This document shows, one piece after another, positions 52,650-62,162 of a DNA stretch of 64,000 nucleotides. How positions within the stretch are numbered: the first letter of the stretch is position 1; each line of letters starts with the position of its first letter. Both the position numbers and the translations under genes were made by a program. The notes below the pieces were generated by a model. It was not told the DNA's origin. It worked only from the letters and a program-made list of their open reading frames with translations, and ran no database searches. The DNA lies in NCBI GenBank assembly GCA_050953105.1, contig JBMNMA010000004.1, forward strand, positions 620,001-684,000, read 5' to 3'. This stretch comes from UBA1206 sp050953105. GTDB taxonomy: Bacteria > Bacillota > Clostridia > Oscillospirales > CAG-382.

Positions 52650-53540
52650 ATGGCATTGTTCAACAGAAAAAATAAACAGCCCAAAGAGCAGTTCCAGCGG
52701 TCGATAAACCGCAGCGTAAAGGGCGACATAGGAATTTTCACAATCCTTAGCATTTTCGGCGTTCTTATGGTTATCCCCATGATATACGCCGTTGGCCAGT
52801 CACTGAAACCCCTTGAGGAATTCTGGGTGTTCCCCCCAAGACTTATTCCTGTAAACCCCACATTTAAAAACTTCAGGGATCTGTTCAGACTGATGGGAGA
52901 CAGCTGGGTACCCTTTTCAAGGTATATCTTCAACACGGTGTTTATATCTGTGGTAGGCACGGCAGGAAATGTTATCCTTTCCTCCTACGCCGCATATGCT
53001 TTGTCCAAGTTACCCTTCCCCGGCAGAAACACCCTGTTTAAAGTTATAGTTTACTCCCTCATGTTTAACGCCACGGTTGTGGGCATTACAATGTTCATAC
53101 TCATGTCAACCTTCCAATGGATTGACACCTACCTTGCAATAATCATCCCCGCATTCTGCACTACATACGGTCTTTATCTTATGAAGCAGTTTATGGAAAC
53201 CTCGGTTCCCGATGAAGTGCTTGAATCGGCGAGAATAGAGGGCGCATCCGAAAACCGGATCTTCTGGAAAATCGCCATGCCCATGGTTAAACCCGCATGG
53301 ATAACCCTTATAATCTTTGCTTTCAAGGATCTTTGGAACACCGGCGCAAACATGTATATTTACAGCGAACAGCTTAAGACCTTCAACTACGCCATAAGCC
53401 AGCTGGTTACCTCGGGTATTTCAAGAACCGGCGTATCCGCCGCCGCCACGGTCGTCATGATGATAGTTCCTATATTGGTGTTCGTCATATCCCAGTCAAA
53501 CATCATTCAGACAATGTCCACCTCGGGCATGAAAGACTAA
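52650..53540 (+). CDS. Sugar ABC transporter permease, MalG type (pair 1)
   Basis: This is the partner permease: six helices, the MalG-type opening (VMIPMIYAVGQSLKPLEEFW-like) and EAA loop ESARIEGASENRIFWKIAMP near residue 190. It starts 1 bp after the MalF-type gene and ends 11 bp before the NHL-YIP1 gene. With the upstream permease it forms one transport channel. Confidence 0.94.
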   Translation: MALFNRKNKQPKEQFQRSINRSVKGDIGIFTILSIFGVLMVIPMIYAVGQSLKPLEEFWVFPPRLIPVNPTFKNFRDLFRLMGDSWVPFSRYIFNTVFISVVGTAGNVILSSYAAYALSKLPFPGRNTLFKVIVYSLMFNATVVGITMFILMSTFQWIDTYLAIIIPAFCTTYGLYLMKQFMETSVPDEVLESARIEGASENRIFWKIAMPMVKPAWITLIIFAFKDLWNTGANMYIYSEQLKTFNYAISQLVTSGISRTGVSAAATVVMMIVPILVFVISQSNIIQTMSTSGMKD

Positions 53541-53551
53541 GGGGGAATACA

Positions 53552-55744
53552 ATGAGATCAAAATTAGTAAGAGTTGTGCTTATCGCCTTGTGCTGTATGA
53601 TGCTGTTTGGCGGTGTGGGCGCATCGGCGCTCATCCCCTACGCCACCTACACCTACAGTGTTGAAGGCCAAAGGCAGATAAGCCCCGACGCATATGTGCC
53701 GTTGACCGTCATAACCTCGGCCACCATAAAGAAGGGCCTTGAAGACGGTGTTAACGAAATGGCAACCCAGCTTTATAAAGACAGCTGGACCGATATCTCC
53801 AAACTGGCAGACGTGTTCGTCGACAAGTTAGGCTATGTTTACCTTGTTGACTCGGGCACCGGAAGAATCATCTGCCTTGACGAAGAATACAATCTTCGTC
53901 TTGTAATCAAAAACTTTACCAACCACATGGGTGTTCCCGACTCCTTCCTCGAACCTTCGGGGGTATATGTTTCGGACACCGAAATCCTTGTGGCCGACAC
54001 GGGAAAATCCCGTATAGTTATATTTGATAAGGTAGGGAACTTCAAACTCATCGTTCCCGAACCCGCCAGCGACATTTTCCCCGAATCAACCGCCTACAAA
54101 CCCGTTGCGGTAGCCACCAACTCCGCCGGAACAATTTACGTGGTTGTTTCCTCGCTGAACTACGGTCTTCTGTCGCTTAACCGGGACGGCTCCTTCAACG
54201 CCTTTATAGGCCCCCAGAAGGTTACCTACTCGGCATGGCAGATGTTTAAGCGTATCTTCATGACCGAAGCGCAGAAGAAGAAGCTTAAGAAAAACGTTTC
54301 CGTCGAGTTTAACAACGTTATGATCGACGACGACGGGTTCCTTTACGTTACAACCGCTGCTCTTGATCCTTCCTCTCAGCAATATGCAATTGCTACAAAG
54401 AGTAAGGACGACAGATACGCTCCCGTTAGAAAGCTTAACCCCAGCGGCAAGGACGTTATGTTGAGAAACGGTTTCTACCCCCCCTCGGGCGAGGTTAACG
54501 TTGTCTCTCAGGCATCCTCCAACGTAACAATGTTCGGCCCGTCCACCATAGTTGACGTGGCACTCGGCCCCAACGGCACCTGGTCGATTATAGACCAGAA
54601 GCGGTCCAAGGTTTTCACCTACGACAACAACGGCAACCTGTTATTTGCCTTCGGTGACAAGGGTGACCAGGTAGGCCTTAACCAGACACTTGTGGCAATA
54701 TCCTATCAGGGATCAAATATGCTGCTGGCCGACTCCACCTCCAACATGGTAACCGTTTACAAGCGTACCTCCTACGGCGACCTTCTTGCGGCAGCCATTC
54801 AGAACACCGAAGACCACAACTACAACGAGGCTGTGGACTACTATATATCAATTCTCCAGCGCAACAACAACTACGACGCCGCATACCTTGGTATTGCAGA
54901 CTCCCTTTTCAGACAGGGTGACTATGTCGAGGCAATGGCCTTCTACAAAGCGGCTTACAACCAGGCAGGCTTTTCAAAGGCCTACCACGAATACCGCAAA
55001 CTGTGGGTTGAAGATTACATCCTTATAGTTCCGCTGGTAGTTATAGTTTTCGTCGTAGCCTGGAGCTTATTCTTAAGCTACGCCAAGAAACAGAACATTA
55101 AAAACCGTGTGTATAAGGAAAAGCGGTCAATTAAAGAAGAGCTGCTTTATGCCTTCCACCTGATATTCCATCCCTTCGACGGCTTCTGGGATTTGAAGCA
55201 CGAAAAACGGGGCGGTGTCCGGGGCGCCACAATCATACTTATGACCACAATTCTTGTGTTCATATACCAGGCAGTGGGCCGCGGATATCTCTACAACCCC
55301 TACGGTGCCCGGGTTGACTACTTCAACCAGATCACATCGGTTGCTGTTCCTCTGTTCCTCTGGATTATTGCAAACTGGTGTCTTACCACCTTGTTCGACG
55401 GCGAGGGCACATTCAAGGACATTTACATTGCTTCCTGCTATGCTCTTACCCCGATTCCCATGCTCATTCTCCCCACCGTTTGGATTGCAAATATCGTAAC
55501 GGTTGACGAGATGGCCATTTTAGGACTTGTGGAATCCCTTGCCTTCTTCTGGCTGGGCATGCTCATCTTCTTCGGAATGATGGTAACCCACGACTACTCA
55601 TTAGGCAAGAACGTGCTGACCACCATTGGCACCATTGTAGGCGCAGCCTTTATAATGTTTATAGCCATTCTGTTCGGCAGCCTTATTACACGAGTATATA
55701 ACTTCTTCTACAACATCTATGTAGAAATTTCCCTGCGATCATGA
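53552..55744 (+). CDS. NHL-repeat, TPR and YIP1 membrane protein
   Basis: A signal sequence (about 1-27) is followed by an outside-facing beta-propeller of NHL-like repeats (about 75-400; LGYVYLVDSGTGRIICLD, EILVADTGKSRIVIFDKVG), two TPR-like units (about 415-480; YNEAVDYYISILQRNNNYDAAYLG), a transmembrane helix near 490-510, a basic loop and a five-helix YIP1 domain (about 540-725). NHL propellers bind proteins or glycans; bacterial YIP1 domains have no settled role. Its place between two permease pairs suggests a receptor or accessory subunit of the importer. The function is inferred from context. Confidence 0.85.
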   Translation: MRSKLVRVVLIALCCMMLFGGVGASALIPYATYTYSVEGQRQISPDAYVPLTVITSATIKKGLEDGVNEMATQLYKDSWTDISKLADVFVDKLGYVYLVDSGTGRIICLDEEYNLRLVIKNFTNHMGVPDSFLEPSGVYVSDTEILVADTGKSRIVIFDKVGNFKLIVPEPASDIFPESTAYKPVAVATNSAGTIYVVVSSLNYGLLSLNRDGSFNAFIGPQKVTYSAWQMFKRIFMTEAQKKKLKKNVSVEFNNVMIDDDGFLYVTTAALDPSSQQYAIATKSKDDRYAPVRKLNPSGKDVMLRNGFYPPSGEVNVVSQASSNVTMFGPSTIVDVALGPNGTWSIIDQKRSKVFTYDNNGNLLFAFGDKGDQVGLNQTLVAISYQGSNMLLADSTSNMVTVYKRTSYGDLLAAAIQNTEDHNYNEAVDYYISILQRNNNYDAAYLGIADSLFRQGDYVEAMAFYKAAYNQAGFSKAYHEYRKLWVEDYILIVPLVVIVFVVAWSLFLSYAKKQNIKNRVYKEKRSIKEELLYAFHLIFHPFDGFWDLKHEKRGGVRGATIILMTTILVFIYQAVGRGYLYNPYGARVDYFNQITSVAVPLFLWIIANWCLTTLFDGEGTFKDIYIASCYALTPIPMLILPTVWIANIVTVDEMAILGLVESLAFFWLGMLIFFGMMVTHDYSLGKNVLTTIGTIVGAAFIMFIAILFGSLITRVYNFFYNIYVEISLRS

Positions 55745-55759
55745 AAGGACGGTGATTAG

Positions 55760-58700
55760 TTGTTCATGAAAAAGTCTGCTTTAAGATTTTTAATACTGCT
55801 TTTAGCGTTAGCGATGGTTGCACCGTCCCTTATGCCGGTTATTTCATTGGCCGCTGACACTTCGGACGAAGATGAAGTTTCTTGGGATGACCTTGACAAA
55901 GCCTATACAACGGTTCCCTTCAACTCGGTTGAAGAGAGAATTAACGGCAGCGACGTCATTTCAAAGATGAAACTCGTTCTTGTCAGCAATGGATATGCGC
56001 TGTATAACGACCCTAAAACCGGGGAAGTTATCTGCCTTAAGCTGGCTGCTCCGGATGAAAACGGTGAATATAGAACCATCGGCGGCGACGGCTCAATCGC
56101 TTACGATTACGTAGGCTACTACTGCACCAACCCCTATATGGTGGGGCAGAGTAAAACCAAAAATGCCGAAGGTAAGGAAAACGATACCTCCACCTCGGTT
56201 AAACGCACCCTTCTTTCCCAGCTGTTAGTAAAATACACCGAAAACCTTTCGGGTGCCACTTTTGAATCCTATACACATTCAGCCATGTATGACCAGATAA
56301 ACATAAAGAACATACGCGGCGGTTTAAGAGTGGAATACACTATAGGCCGGGAAGAAACCACTTACATTGTCCCCCGCTGGATCAAATTTGACAAGTGGAT
56401 GAACCTGCTTGTTCAAATAGCTGAAAACTCCACCAAGCCCAAGGATAAGAGAACCTTCATGGCCTACTATACCCTTCAGGCTACCAGCATTGATCAGCTT
56501 ACCGAATGGGGCGAAAAGTTTGACAGATCCAAAATTTCGGTTGGTACGGAAGAATACCTGTTTATGTCAAGGGCGGAGTATAACAAGAAATATCCCGACA
56601 ATAAACAGGCCTTCGGTATGATAGCAGGTGTGTATAGCTACTATGTATCAACCATGGAAAACAAACCCCAGGCATCAATTAAGACCACTCTTGAAAAATT
56701 CCCCTGCACCGAATTATTTGCCATAATGGTGTTCGAAGGCAACGCCAAAGCGGCCGAGCTTAGAAGGGTAGAGCAGTTCATAAAACTCTACACCAACTAC
56801 ACCAAGGAACAGATGGAAGAGGACCATGCCGAAACCGGTTACGAAGGCTCCGACAAAATTCCCGCCCTGTTCAAACTGGCAATTGAATATACCATAGACG
56901 AAGATGGATTATACATCCGCTTAAACGCCGGCAACATAAGGTTTGACTCCACCAACTACAAGCTGGACTCCATAACCGTTCTTCCCTATGCCGGTGCGGC
57001 CAATACCAATAATAGGGGTTATATATTCACCCCCGACGGTTCGGGAACCATCTTTGACCTTCAGGAAATAAAGGGCGAGCAGTTCAAGACCACAAGCTCG
57101 ATATACGGTCAGGACTATGCCTACCACACCATAACCGGCTCCAATAAAGAAGTTATGCGCTTCCCGGTTTACGGCGTGGCCGAAACGGTTATTACCACGG
57201 AAGAATATACCGACATTGAAATTATAATCAACGACCAGGGTGAAGAAGAACAGATTGAGGTTATTAAGACAAGGGAAATCGAGGACTACTATGGCTACCT
57301 TGCAGTTTTAACCGCAGGCGAATCCCTGACCAAGCTTACCGTTGAAAACGGCGGCACGCTTCATATGTTCGCCTCTGCCTACACCACCTTTAACCCCCGT
57401 CCCAGCGACACCTATATACTTGACTCGGGTATTTCCGCAGGCACCGACGCCATGTGGACGGTTGAATCCAAGCGGAGATATACCGGCGACTACGGTATAA
57501 GGATATTCATTCTCGACAGTAACGACGTTTCCTATTCGGGAATGGCCAGAGTTTACCGCAACTACCTTACCAAGCAGGGCGCTTTAACCGACCTTGAGGA
57601 CGACGGAAACGAAAACATTCCGCTGTATCTCAAAACCCTCGGTGCCCTCTTGACTACCAAGACGGTGCTTGGCGTACCGGTAGAAACCACCGTTCCGCTG
57701 ACCTCCTTTGACAATACCGTTGAAATTCTTAAAGAATTAAAGAAGTACAATATCAATAACGTCAAGGTGCTTATGGAAGGCTGGTGCAACAACGGCATGT
57801 GGCCTCTTGTTCCCAGCGGAATCGAGCTCTGCGACGCTCTTGGCGGCTCAAAATCCTTTAAAGCGCTGCTTGACTACGTTAAGAATACCGAAAACGGCGC
57901 ACTTCAGCTGTTCCCCAATCTTGATTTTGTGATAGCCTACTGGGATGAGCTGTTTGACGGCTTCTCCCCCAAGGATGATACGGCAAAAACAATAGACGAC
58001 CGGACGGCAAGATTTCAGTATTACGATCCCGTGCGTCAAGGTTATGTCCGCAGCGGCGACGTTTTAATCTCTCCCACTAAGATGGATTCCTTCTACGAAA
58101 AGACATATAAGGATTATTCCAAGCTTAACGTAGGCGGCATAGCCGTTTCCACCTTGGGTTCAATCCTTACATCCGACTTCAACGAAGACGAACCGTTAAA
58201 CAGGGAAGACTCAAAGAAGATAGTAACCAAGCTGATGACTAAGATTAAACAGCAAAACGGCAAGGTGCTTGTATCCGGGGGCAACGCTTATGTATGGCCT
58301 TATGTAACCGACATAATTGACATTCCTGTCGACGACTCCCGCTACAAATACACCTCTGCCTCGGTTCCCTTCTACGGAATGCTCCTTCACGGCTCCAAGG
58401 AATATGCAGGAACCTCTATCAACCTGGCAGGTGACTACCGCTACCAGCTGCTCAAATCCATCGAAAACGGCGCATCTCCCATGTTCGTTGTGGCATATCA
58501 GAACACAGCTGAACTTAAGATTTACTCCGGTGACTCGGTGCTTGGCGGCTACTACTCGGTTAGATACTCAATCTGGCTGCCGGATATGCTTGCCACTTAC
58601 AGGGAAATGAACAATGCCCTGAAGGACGTTAAATATGCGAAGATAGTTGACCACAGCTTTATGGACGACTACCGCAAGGTTCCCAAGGTAACCTATGACA

Positions 58701-58828
58701 ACGGTGTTGTGTTCATAATCAACTATCTTGAAAAAGATTATACGGTTGAATACAACGGCCAAAAGATAGTTGTTCCGGCAAACGGTTTTGTAAAGACAAC
58801 CGTGGAGGAAGGAGTTAACAATGGATAA
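55760..58828 (+). CDS. Secreted DUF5696 protein, barrel-like
   Basis: A signal sequence (about residues 1-32) is followed by a ~990-residue protein of the DUF5696 type: an N-terminal beta-rich part (SNGYALYNDPKTGEVICLK), a middle supersandwich-like region (about 370-600, GYIFTPDGSGTIFDL) and a C-terminal part (about 640-980) with alternating strands and helices (NNVKVLMEGWCNNGMW, LFPNLDFVIAYWDELFDGF, MFVVAYQN) that resembles a TIM barrel of glycoside hydrolases. Catalytic residues cannot be assigned. The start is TTG at 55760 with AAAGGA 10 bases upstream; the ATG at 55766 is an alternative. Its end overlaps the next permease gene by 8 bp. Confidence 0.82.
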   Translation: MFMKKSALRFLILLLALAMVAPSLMPVISLAADTSDEDEVSWDDLDKAYTTVPFNSVEERINGSDVISKMKLVLVSNGYALYNDPKTGEVICLKLAAPDENGEYRTIGGDGSIAYDYVGYYCTNPYMVGQSKTKNAEGKENDTSTSVKRTLLSQLLVKYTENLSGATFESYTHSAMYDQINIKNIRGGLRVEYTIGREETTYIVPRWIKFDKWMNLLVQIAENSTKPKDKRTFMAYYTLQATSIDQLTEWGEKFDRSKISVGTEEYLFMSRAEYNKKYPDNKQAFGMIAGVYSYYVSTMENKPQASIKTTLEKFPCTELFAIMVFEGNAKAAELRRVEQFIKLYTNYTKEQMEEDHAETGYEGSDKIPALFKLAIEYTIDEDGLYIRLNAGNIRFDSTNYKLDSITVLPYAGAANTNNRGYIFTPDGSGTIFDLQEIKGEQFKTTSSIYGQDYAYHTITGSNKEVMRFPVYGVAETVITTEEYTDIEIIINDQGEEEQIEVIKTREIEDYYGYLAVLTAGESLTKLTVENGGTLHMFASAYTTFNPRPSDTYILDSGISAGTDAMWTVESKRRYTGDYGIRIFILDSNDVSYSGMARVYRNYLTKQGALTDLEDDGNENIPLYLKTLGALLTTKTVLGVPVETTVPLTSFDNTVEILKELKKYNINNVKVLMEGWCNNGMWPLVPSGIELCDALGGSKSFKALLDYVKNTENGALQLFPNLDFVIAYWDELFDGFSPKDDTAKTIDDRTARFQYYDPVRQGYVRSGDVLISPTKMDSFYEKTYKDYSKLNVGGIAVSTLGSILTSDFNEDEPLNREDSKKIVTKLMTKIKQQNGKVLVSGGNAYVWPYVTDIIDIPVDDSRYKYTSASVPFYGMLLHGSKEYAGTSINLAGDYRYQLLKSIENGASPMFVVAYQNTAELKIYSGDSVLGGYYSVRYSIWLPDMLATYREMNNALKDVKYAKIVDHSFMDDYRKVPKVTYDNGVVFIINYLEKDYTVEYNGQKIVVPANGFVKTTVEEGVNNG

Positions 58829-59813
58829 AGCGAAAAAAGTTAATATCGCCGAAAAAGCTCCTGTAGCCGCGAAAAAGAGAAAGGGAAAATCCCTGGAAAA
58901 AAAGAAGGCCAAAGCCGGATGGTTTTTTGTAGCACCCTTCCTTTTGGGTTTCGTCTTTCTCTATGCTCCGATGATAATAGAATCAATCTATTACTCATTT
59001 GTAAGGCTTAAAACAATACCGGGCGGCGGAATGCAGCCCGAATGGGTGGGGTTTGAGCATTACTCATACGCCCTCCTCACAGATGAAAGCTTTTCACTTA
59101 AACTTATTGCATCCTTAAAGTCCCTTGTCTTCAACATACCCGCCGTGGTTATATTCTCCCTCTTTATGGCGGTGCTGTTAAACCAGAAGATGAAGGGAAG
59201 AGCAGTGTTCAGGGCAATATTCTTCATACCCGTTATCGTTTCAACCGGTATAGTGGAATCCATTGACCTTCAAAACTCACTGGCAGAAGCCCAGGCATCC
59301 ATGACCGACCTTACATCGGTTACCGGCATGGAAACCAGTGGGTCAGTAGCCAACCAGATTATATCCTTTGTGCAGATAGAAAGATTCTTCTCGGGGATGA
59401 AGGTTGGTAACGAACTGTTGACATATGTCTGGCAGGTGGTAAACGGGGTTTACGACATTATAAACAAATCCGGCGTTCAGATGCTGGTATTCCTCGCCGG
59501 ACTCCAGTCCATATCCCCCGCCATTTACGAATCCTGCAAGATGGAGGGTGCATCATCCTGGGAAACCTTCTGGAAGATAACCTTCCCCATGATTTCCCCC
59601 ATGATTTTCGTTAACACCGTTTATACGGTAATCGACAACTTCACATCCCAGTCAAACGAAGTGATGGTGTATATAAACTCTGTATATACCGGTTCGTCGG
59701 GGCGTGAAAGGTCAACGGCCATGAGCTGGATTTACTTTATGCTGGTGTTGTTGATTTTGGCTGTGGTGGCAGGTCTGTTGTCAGCCTACATCTTCTACCA
59801 GCGAAGAGATTAA
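58821..59813 (+). CDS. Sugar ABC transporter permease, MalF type (pair 2)
   Basis: This CUT1 permease has a basic N-terminal tail, six helices and EAA loop ESCKMEGASSWETFWKITFP near residue 235. An insertion of about 70 residues (about 147-215, beginning SIDLQNSLAEAQASMTDL) between the third and fourth helices is not present in the pair-1 protein and probably forms an external domain for its own ligand-binding partner. It overlaps the DUF5696 gene by 8 bp and is followed 13 bp later by its MalG-type partner. Confidence 0.93.
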   Translation: MDKAKKVNIAEKAPVAAKKRKGKSLEKKKAKAGWFFVAPFLLGFVFLYAPMIIESIYYSFVRLKTIPGGGMQPEWVGFEHYSYALLTDESFSLKLIASLKSLVFNIPAVVIFSLFMAVLLNQKMKGRAVFRAIFFIPVIVSTGIVESIDLQNSLAEAQASMTDLTSVTGMETSGSVANQIISFVQIERFFSGMKVGNELLTYVWQVVNGVYDIINKSGVQMLVFLAGLQSISPAIYESCKMEGASSWETFWKITFPMISPMIFVNTVYTVIDNFTSQSNEVMVYINSVYTGSSGRERSTAMSWIYFMLVLLILAVVAGLLSAYIFYQRRD

Positions 59814-59826
59814 GGGAGGTCGTTAT

Positions 59827-60852
59827 ATGGACAAAACACAACAAAAAATTAAAAGGGATCCTTCCTTAATCGTATTCGATGAGAAAACCCCATTCTGGAC
59901 GATTTTACGTTACAAATACCTTACCGCCTACTTTGCAAAGAAGATCGCATGGGCGCTGTTCAGGTTCGTGCTGCTGGTGGGTATATCATACGTTATTATC
60001 CTCCCCTATATATCCAAAATCTCCGGCTCTTTCATGAGCAAGGAAGACTTTGTTGATCCCATGGTTAAGCTGATTGCCAAATACCCCACCCTTGACACCT
60101 ACAAGGCGATTATCAATGAAAACGGGTATCTTGACGCATTACGCAATACAGCAACCCTTTCGGTGCTGTGTGCGCTGGTTCAGACCTTAACCTGTACCGT
60201 AGTGGGCTACGGCTTTGCCAAGTTCAACTTCAAGTATAAGAACATTCTGTTCCTCTGCGTGGTGTTTACCATGGTTATCCCCCACCAGTCGATACAGATG
60301 GCAATGTTCATGAAGTTCAGGGACTTCGACATCTGGGGCATTTACGGCCTTATAGGCGGCGCCTTCGGCTTAAAGGAGATAAACCTGCTTAACTCCTACT
60401 GGCCCCTTGGCATACTGTCCTTCTGCGGTCTGGCCTTTAAGAACGGGTTGTATATATTCATAATGAGGCAGTATTATAGAGGCGTTCCCGACGAGCTTGA
60501 AGAAGCGGCTTACGTTGACGGTGCCGGCGTTTTCAAGACCTTCGTAAAGATAATACTTCCCATGTCCCTGCCCATGCTGGTTACCATATTCATGTTCTCC
60601 TTCTCATGGCAGTGGACCGACACCTTCTACACAAGGCTGTTCTTCATGGATTCCCAGAAGATCAAGCTTATGCCCAACATCGTTAAAATACCCAAAGCTC
60701 TTGAAACTGACAACTTTGCCGCTCAGGTTACCTATGAAAAGGCAATCCGTAACACCTGCGCTCTTATGATTCTGGCTCCTCTGGTTGTAATTTACCTGTT
60801 TGCCCAGAGAACCCTTATCGAAGGCGTTGAACGTTCGGGCATTACCGGTTAA
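59827..60852 (+). CDS. Sugar ABC transporter permease, MalG type (pair 2)
   Basis: This is the partner permease with a longer N-terminal tail (about 40 residues), six helices and EAA loop EAAYVDGAGVFKTFVKIILP near residue 222. GGGAGG lies 9 bases before the ATG. It is the last gene of the operon; no ATPase gene follows, and a terminator comes 20 bp after the stop. Confidence 0.94.
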   Translation: MDKTQQKIKRDPSLIVFDEKTPFWTILRYKYLTAYFAKKIAWALFRFVLLVGISYVIILPYISKISGSFMSKEDFVDPMVKLIAKYPTLDTYKAIINENGYLDALRNTATLSVLCALVQTLTCTVVGYGFAKFNFKYKNILFLCVVFTMVIPHQSIQMAMFMKFRDFDIWGIYGLIGGAFGLKEINLLNSYWPLGILSFCGLAFKNGLYIFIMRQYYRGVPDELEEAAYVDGAGVFKTFVKIILPMSLPMLVTIFMFSFSWQWTDTFYTRLFFMDSQKIKLMPNIVKIPKALETDNFAAQVTYEKAIRNTCALMILAPLVVIYLFAQRTLIEGVERSGITG

Positions 60853-60871
60853 GAGGAAAAGCAAAAATTAT

Positions 60872-60906
60872 CAGGCAGTAGTGAATCTACTGCCTGTTAT
60901 TTTTTC
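60872..60906 (+). terminator. Terminator of the transport operon
   Basis: CAGGCAGTAG pairs with CTACTGCCTG (5-base loop), followed by TTATTTTTT. Confidence 0.88.
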
Positions 60907-60963
60907 TATTGTATATGTGTTATGTGGTTTACGATGTTATAAATAAAAAAATCCCGATAAAGC

Positions 60964-60992
60964 ACAAAAACGCCGCATAAACGGCGTTTTTT
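60964..60992 (-). terminator. Terminator of the ilvE-DUF3810 transcript
   Basis: AAAAACGCCG pairs with CGGCGTTTTT; on the leftward strand it ends in a T run just after the DUF3810 gene. Confidence 0.75.
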
Positions 60993-61005
60993 ACATATAA
61001 ATTCT

Positions 61006-62151
61006 TTACTTGCCTGCCACAACCGTTTCGTAATAAGCCACGGCCAGATCGGTTACAAGGCCGTAGCTTTTAACTCCGGCGGTAACCTTTTGGGAAGAAA
61101 GATAGGCGTTGTTTGTCCCCGAAACCACCTTTGATGCAGTGGAGTTTTTATATTTTTCAAAAAACTTTGAATAAGCCGAAATTTCCTTTGCCAGCTCGTC
61201 GGGGCAATAATCCTTGCGGAATTTATTATATAAATCCCGGTCGGCCTTATACAATGACGACATAACCTCCCGAAGCACGTTAAAATACCCGGAATACTTA
61301 ATATAATAGTCGTCACTTGTTATACACACCAGAAAGGCCATAAAGTTGGCCTCGTCTTCCCGGGCAATACCCCGCTGATGGGACATTTCATGGGCGATGG
61401 TGTAGGGGGTAATAAAATCAGGGTAGTTAACGTTTATATTCGCCTCACCGGTGAAAAAGGAATATACCCCAGATATATGGGTATAGGTGATATAATCAGA
61501 GAGGGCAAGCACCTTAACCCTTGAACTAAAGCTTGAAATAAAATCCAAATCACTTGCAAGTGTGTTGTAGGCATCGTTGACCAGCGACATCAGCACACTA
61601 TAATTATAGGGCATACGGGAATCCCCATCAAGAGAAAAGGTAACATGGGGTATAACCTCGTTTATCGACTGGGTAAGCCACATGGCGGTGTTGTAAAGAG
61701 ATTCGGCCGAAAAGGGACTGTTACTTAGCCCAAGGTTTTCGGAAAGAGGGTTTCTGAAATAACCCGGCCCGAACCCAAGTCCAAACAGGATGCAGATAAC
61801 CATCAGTATGGATATGAGGGTTAAAAGCAGTTTCGTCAATCCCTTGCGGTTGTTGGCCTTTGTCATTTTCACACCAATCCATAAAACCGCCACCAGGCCT
61901 AAAGGAATAAGCAGCACCATGGTTTCGGCCAGCGAAAAAGGGAAAACCGACGTTATCTTTGCGGTTACAAATCGGATTGCCGGCGCAACATTTCTTGACC
62001 AAAACTCGGCAAAGGGGGTGCTTGACCTTGATATAAAATAAACGGCGGCAGAAAACACAAACAAAGCGCAAATGACTGTGAACACCTTGTGTTCGCCCGC
62101 TTTGCTTTTAATCCTTTTTAAAAAAGTGGGTTTGGCGTTTTCTGCAGTCAT
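61006..62151 (-). CDS. DUF3810 membrane protein with HExxH motif
   Basis: Three hydrophobic segments in the first ~150 residues (about 22-40, 75-95 and 110-130) are followed by an external domain with HEMSHQRGIAREDEAN near residue 260, the zinc-metalloprotease-like HExxH plus downstream acidic residues found in DUF3810. Protease activity has not been shown for this family as far as I know, so it is inferred. It follows ilvE by 11 bp on the leftward strand and probably shares its transcript. No functional link with branched-chain amino acids is visible. Confidence 0.87.
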   Translation of the reverse strand: MTAENAKPTFLKRIKSKAGEHKVFTVICALFVFSAAVYFISRSSTPFAEFWSRNVAPAIRFVTAKITSVFPFSLAETMVLLIPLGLVAVLWIGVKMTKANNRKGLTKLLLTLISILMVICILFGLGFGPGYFRNPLSENLGLSNSPFSAESLYNTAMWLTQSINEVIPHVTFSLDGDSRMPYNYSVLMSLVNDAYNTLASDLDFISSFSSRVKVLALSDYITYTHISGVYSFFTGEANINVNYPDFITPYTIAHEMSHQRGIAREDEANFMAFLVCITSDDYYIKYSGYFNVLREVMSSLYKADRDLYNKFRKDYCPDELAKEISAYSKFFEKYKNSTASKVVSGTNNAYLSSQKVTAGVKSYGLVTDLAVAYYETVVAGK

Positions 62152-62162
62152 GTTATCACCGT

